The position numbers and the translations under genes are program-made. Shown piece by piece: positions 59,885-64,000 of a stretch of 64,000 nucleotides of DNA. Numbering within the stretch: the stretch's first letter is position 1; every line of letters starts with the position of its first letter. The notes beneath the pieces were generated by a model, which saw only the letters and a program-made list of their open reading frames with translations, had not been told where the DNA came from and searched no databases. This stretch comes from Adiantum capillus-veneris (taxonomy: Eukaryota; Streptophyta; Polypodiopsida; Polypodiales; Pteridaceae), in contig CM043966.1 in the NCBI GenBank assembly GCA_014529385.2, forward strand, positions 90,754,587-90,818,586, written 5' to 3'.

Positions 59885-61485
59885 GATCCAAGAAATGCAG
59901 ACAATAGCCATTTACGAGATGAAAGAAGAAGACACACATACGCAAACCATGTTTTGGGAAATGATGAATTCAGTGCTTTTGGAAAGTGGGTACCTTCCAT
60001 CAGATTTTAGAGGATTCACGGAAGATGAGGATGAAGAAAATTGGAGAGCTATTCAATCTGTCTTCAATGGAGGTCCTGACAATATTATGGAGGGAAGAGA
60101 ACGTTATTGCTTGTTTCATTGGAAGAAAAGTTTTCAAATTCACACCAATCAATATGTGCATAAAAATTTCCAAGACAAGCACAAGCTTCTGTGTGAACTT
60201 TGGCGATGTGCAAGGAGCGAGGATGAGGCAACAAGATTGTATAGGACTATTCAAGCTTGGTGGGCAGCTGGTAAAATATCCAATAGTAACTTGTCCCAGA
60301 TGGGTTGTTGGCTCAGTTGGTGGCACGTGTGTTACCCTTGCTAGAGAAAGCACTTTGTTGGGGTAAAACTATGTGGAATATGTCTTAGTGGCATGTATAA
60401 TTATTTGTTTTAATGCATTTACAAGACTTTTTTTATGTTGCAAGAAGTAGAAGATTTGTCATACATTCCAACTACAAACCTTGCAGAAACAAAGCAAGCA
60501 ATGTGGCTTGCCAATGAGGGAAACAAAAAATTGTTGAGCTTGTACGATGCATGCATTTCCGATCTATCAAACTCATTGTTGCAAAGTGTGCTTGCTTTTG
60601 TTGAGGGTAGATATTATGGAGCAGATCCTTTAGTAGAAAAACTTGGTCGGCGCACACAACAAGGAAAAGCATCAGATTCGACAGCCATTGCTAAAGAGAT
60701 TGAAGATGGCCTGGGAGGTACACCCCTATATCAAAGACCATCAATGGAGGGATATAATATTACAGTAGCCAGAAGACGTAAAAATGATGGTCTTTGATAT
60801 AGGGTTCAATGTCAAGGGTGATTGGCATCTAGATTTGGTAAATGCAAGAAAAACATAAGGAACACAAGTGCAGGTGCAGGTGTACCATCCTTTTGGGGGA
60901 TTTGTACATGGGAAAGAGGGGATACAACTGGTCAAGGAAGCACTTCAAAGGCACAATTCATGTGGTTATCCAATGGGACACGTGGAAAATCTACAATACA
61001 ATCACTCAATGCCCTACAAGAGCACCTAGAACCTGCCTGTGGAGAAGGGAACAAACATAAATTCCTTGGAGCTGTTGGATTTGGAGACAGGGGGCTTCAC
61101 ATTAAATAAGATTGCAGCAAGGAGAACCAGCAATGAGCACTATCAGCTAGGAGTATCAATTCAGGCATCTAAGAGAATTGAATCATCCATAACCATGGAG
61201 GCATATGTTATTCAACACATTGTTGTAAAGGCGGGCATGCATGAAAGATTCATGGTGGAGACATTTTCTTCTCACGTTCGAGGAGAGAGGTACAAAGTGC
61301 ATGTTTCTAGTATTTCTATGTGTAAATGTGGAGACTTGCATAAAAAGTGGTGCAAAATAAACCATATATACTACATTTTCCTACGCTATTTTGACTTGGA
61401 TTTAAACCACAATATGTTTGTCCATCAAAGCAAGCTTACAAATGAATATTTTTTACGTGTGTTCAATTGTAGACGTGCAATATAA

Positions 61486-63581
61486 TTGCCATTGAGCGCT
61501 TGCGACTTTGTATGTAATTGCAGGGTGATTTTTTATTGAAACACTTTTAATGAGAATTCCATCTTCGAGATGATGTCATGTCAATTTTTTTGGAAAATCT
61601 TCGACTTTGTGTATAACATGTTTCTTTGTTGGTGGACGCTAATTGTTTTTCAATTTGTCTACCTGAAGCTTATCATATTATTTTGTTTGTATATGCTATG
61701 TGTTGGGTTGAAGTCCTTTTCGTCTGATTCATGCATAGCATATTTCTTTGCTAATAGATGATGTGAGGCTAGCTAAAATTGTGATTTGTGTTGGGGCTCA
61801 CATGTCCTAAATGTGTGGATTGTATCTTATTGTCCTTTGAATATGTTTCTAGCATAAGTTTTATCACAGACAACCATAGTATGAATATTCTAAGGGACTA
61901 ATAAATAACAAAGAAAGCTCCCTCCAAAAAGCTCTCTCCAGTGTGAGACACGGTAGAGAGCTTTTTGCTAGGAAAAAATACCCAAGTGTAGAGGAACAGA
62001 AAAAATCTCCCTCAAAATCTCTCTCCATACCCACCCCCCAAACTACCCAGTGCCAATGTGCACGAGCATCAAAACCTCATAAGAAGAATCACTGAAATCC
62101 AAACACCAAGCTTAGTATAGTAAGAGTACAAGGGAGCCACCCCATTTTGACCAGCATAGAAAAGAAAAAAATTGAGCTAACATAAAAAAGACATACGTTG
62201 CAAAAGGGGGGATCCGAATGTCTCCATCACCTAGTACACTTACACATCCCCTTAGCAAGGTGAGGCCGAGGGACCTAAGTAGCCAAGACCACCGAGCTTC
62301 AGGATTTTCTAGAGGACAAATACAATTAGGAGGGAGCCCCGACTGTCGTTCACACCTCAAAGCCTAGGGTAGTGAAAACAACCAACAGCCAGCACCAAGA
62401 AGAAAAATCAATGGGTTCCCAAGGGAAGCCTCACCCCAATCGACCAGATTCAATGATGCCACAATAAATAGCTAGCCTACTACACCTACCATCCACTTCA
62501 CCAAATCAAGCATAGAATCATTAGCCTCCAAACTTCACCCCATGGGAGGGATGCGACCCGCATCCACTAGGAAATATGTAATATTGCATGTGGAAACAAA
62601 AAAAGGGATTTATAATTAGGTACATTTACAAAAAAATGTACTTACATAAACGGTTTTTTAAGAAAGTGATAATTTTTATAAATAAGGGCTAGTTTTATTG
62701 AAAAAATGCATACATAAGGAGTACATATAATACTTAAAAATATACATGTAAGGGATTATTTAAATACCTCTTGTTCGCACGTGCTATATACAACTTTTAC
62801 ATAGTGGACTCCCCAAGGGATGGGAGGGCAAACAAATTGTGTTGTGTAAGAAACGAGGGGGTGGTATAGGATCTAAAGAGGATCCATGGGTAGAGCTATC
62901 GGAGGCGAGCACAATACCTCAGGTATCTCCCTTTCCCCATGGCACTTCTAGTCCCAACTTGCACATGAAGAACTCTCGCCCTACCATAGACTACCTTGGG
63001 CAGCAAGTGCTCTGCAAAGTGAGCTCCCTGCATCCTTAAATAATGATTGTAATACTTGAAACTTATGCCTCTCAAGTAAGCCTATGACCCCCTCTTATGG
63101 AAACACTTATTATTCATATCATGAATTTGATTCACTTGAACCAACTATCAAGGCTCTTTAAGTATGTGGATCACAAAAATGGCATGCCTTAATCATCAGT
63201 TGTTAGAATCATGCAACGTAGGGCTGAAATTCAATCTCTACACATCTAAGATATCATTTCATGTTATAAAATGTTTGCTATGTTTTGCAATAGCATCTTT
63301 TCTCGTAAAGTGTTTAGACCATTCTTGAAGAAGGTGATGGAGAAACTATTTTCCATGCATTAACTGTTCATGAAGTGTAAGTATAGCTCTTCTAAAGAGA
63401 AGCATCCCAATGTTTCTAAGATTTTTGTGTATTTTTGTGATGTTTCAACAAGAGAAAGAAGAGATGTCAATGAAGGAAAAATATGATGCTTTATCATGTT
63501 TTTATTTAGCTACATTGTATGCTTTCATAGGAATACTTTAAGCCCAAAGGAGGAGAGGACCATTCTGACCCTCAATAATGT

Positions 63582-63585
<4 letters not shown>
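61486..63585. other. Spacer, no gene recognised
   Basis: AT-rich 3' flank of the MULE-like pseudogene with no terminal inverted repeat that I can pair with its 5' side. The short frames at 61,570-61,761, 62,112-62,360 and 62,839-63,039 are not recognised. A TACATTTACAAAAAAATGTA palindrome occurs near 62,621-62,640. Confidence 0.5.

Positions 63586-63643
<58 letters not shown>
63586..63643. repeat. (CT)n microsatellite abutting dispersed-repeat copy 2
   Basis: About 58 bp of CT in the same position relative to the repeat as the tract at 14,915-14,987. Confidence 0.95.
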
Positions 63644-63644
<1 letters not shown>

Positions 63645-63646
<2 letters not shown>

Positions 63647-64000
63647 GGAAGGTTGCTTATTCATGCAAATGTCTACTTCTACCAATTTGATTATGTTTAA
63701 CCATGTAATATGAATGTCTTATTTTGATCATTTACAAGTGATGGTGGTTGTTTATTACTCAATTTTTGTTACACAATGACAAGAAGAAAAGTCTAAAGAG
63801 GTCAGCCACAAAAAACCAATATTTCACCTTTACACCAAAAGGGAGGAATGCTTTTGTTTGCACTTTTGCCATGCTAGTAGCCACAAGGGCTCCATTAAAC
63901 AAAGAGGAGGAGGAGGAGGAAGTGAATAGAATTCCACAAAGTACAATGCACAAATTTATAAGTAGTGAGTATAAAAAAGGTTCTCTTTTGAGAATAAGTC
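63645..64000 (-). repeat. Dispersed repeat, copy 2, cut by the window edge
   Basis: Matches 15,003-15,366 nearly throughout. The differences are scattered substitutions, one deletion near 63,893 (about 20 bp present in copy 1) and small indels. See copy 1 for the reading frames. The copy continues past the window. Confidence 0.85.

Larger units (their letters stand above)
58226..61485 (+). pseudogene. Decayed MULE-like transposase gene with SWIM-like finger
   Basis: A first frame opens at ATG 58,226 (MASSSLSKVSLFLNNFGNV) and ends at 58,537. Further on come CFHCG and YLGRHNHPMAKG (about 59,090-59,200), a possible C...C...H-x-H finger of the WRKY/GCM type found in MULE proteins. Two introns are likely: 59,413-59,496 (GTAAAG...CTCAG) and 59,811-59,884 (GTAAGA...TGCAG). 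Joining across the second gives DPAIQEMQTIAIYEMKEED, then FWEMMN...GYLPSDFRGFTED, NWRAIQSVFNGGP and RERYCLFHWKKS, matching my memory of MULE transposase-type plant proteins. Later frames hold TNLAETKQAMWLANEG (60,480) and a SWIM-like motif CKCGDLHKKWCKINHIYYIF (61,323). At least six stops or shifts remain. The SWIM spacing has CxxxH instead of CxH, a probable 2-residue insertion. The DDE residues cannot be assigned reliably. Confidence 0.6.

Overview
The window looks like a repeat-rich intergenic stretch of a land-plant nuclear genome, most likely a fern or other seed-free plant. It carries Copia and Ty3/gypsy LTR retrotransposons primed by initiator-Met tRNA, a tRNA-derived SINE, an L-type lectin receptor kinase, decayed pentatricopeptide-repeat (PPR) genes, a broken trehalose-phosphate phosphatase, and many long CT/GA and GT microsatellites. 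The fern suggestion rests on the number of PPR fragments and on a DUF7869-type gene. It is an inference, not a match. I see no rRNA, organelle DNA or bacterial-style operon.

Layout. 1-1.86 kb: unrecognised minus-strand frames. 1.86-11.3 kb: three satellite-like arrays with the same GC-rich palindromic core (TATGGCCCTAAGGCCATA and variants) but different linkers, interrupted by a possible LTR-like insertion (4.8-5.5 kb), a long CT tract and a GA-rich stretch. 11.4-14.6 kb: a broken plus-strand gene with DUF8039-like and DUF7869-like parts. 15.0-15.4 kb: a dispersed repeat that returns at the right edge (63.6-64.0 kb), both copies abutting a CT tract. 18.8-28.8 kb: PPR pseudogene sequence, split at 20,346-26,019 by a nearly intact Copia element with 184/187-bp LTRs and an ACTGC target duplication.

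29.3-31.3 kb: an L-type lectin receptor kinase, complete except for one frameshift between its two halves. 34.07-34.45 kb: a SINE with a 12-bp target duplication. 37.3-40.5 kb: a large direct-repeat family. 41.4-42.6 kb: a Ty3/gypsy integrase remnant. 43.0-44.2 kb: a trehalose-6-phosphate phosphatase pseudogene. 47.0-47.3 kb: a PPR E-motif fragment. 47.3-48.2 and 55.8-56.0 kb: four foldback structures whose arms carry CT/GA tracts. 48.26-55.62 kb: a decayed minus-strand Copia element with a decayed Ty3/gypsy element (51.10-54.89 kb) nested inside it. 56.5-56.7 kb: a possible RabGAP fragment. 58.2-61.5 kb: a decayed MULE-like transposase gene with recognisable introns and a SWIM-like zinc finger.

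Only the lectin receptor kinase is a plausible host gene in nearly working form, and only the 20-26 kb Copia element is close to intact. The rest is layered transposon and pseudogene decay, overprinted by many small direct tandem duplications (42-321 bp). The features most worth following up are the shared-core palindromic arrays, the CT/GA foldbacks built around a retroelement leader, and the gypsy-in-Copia nest.
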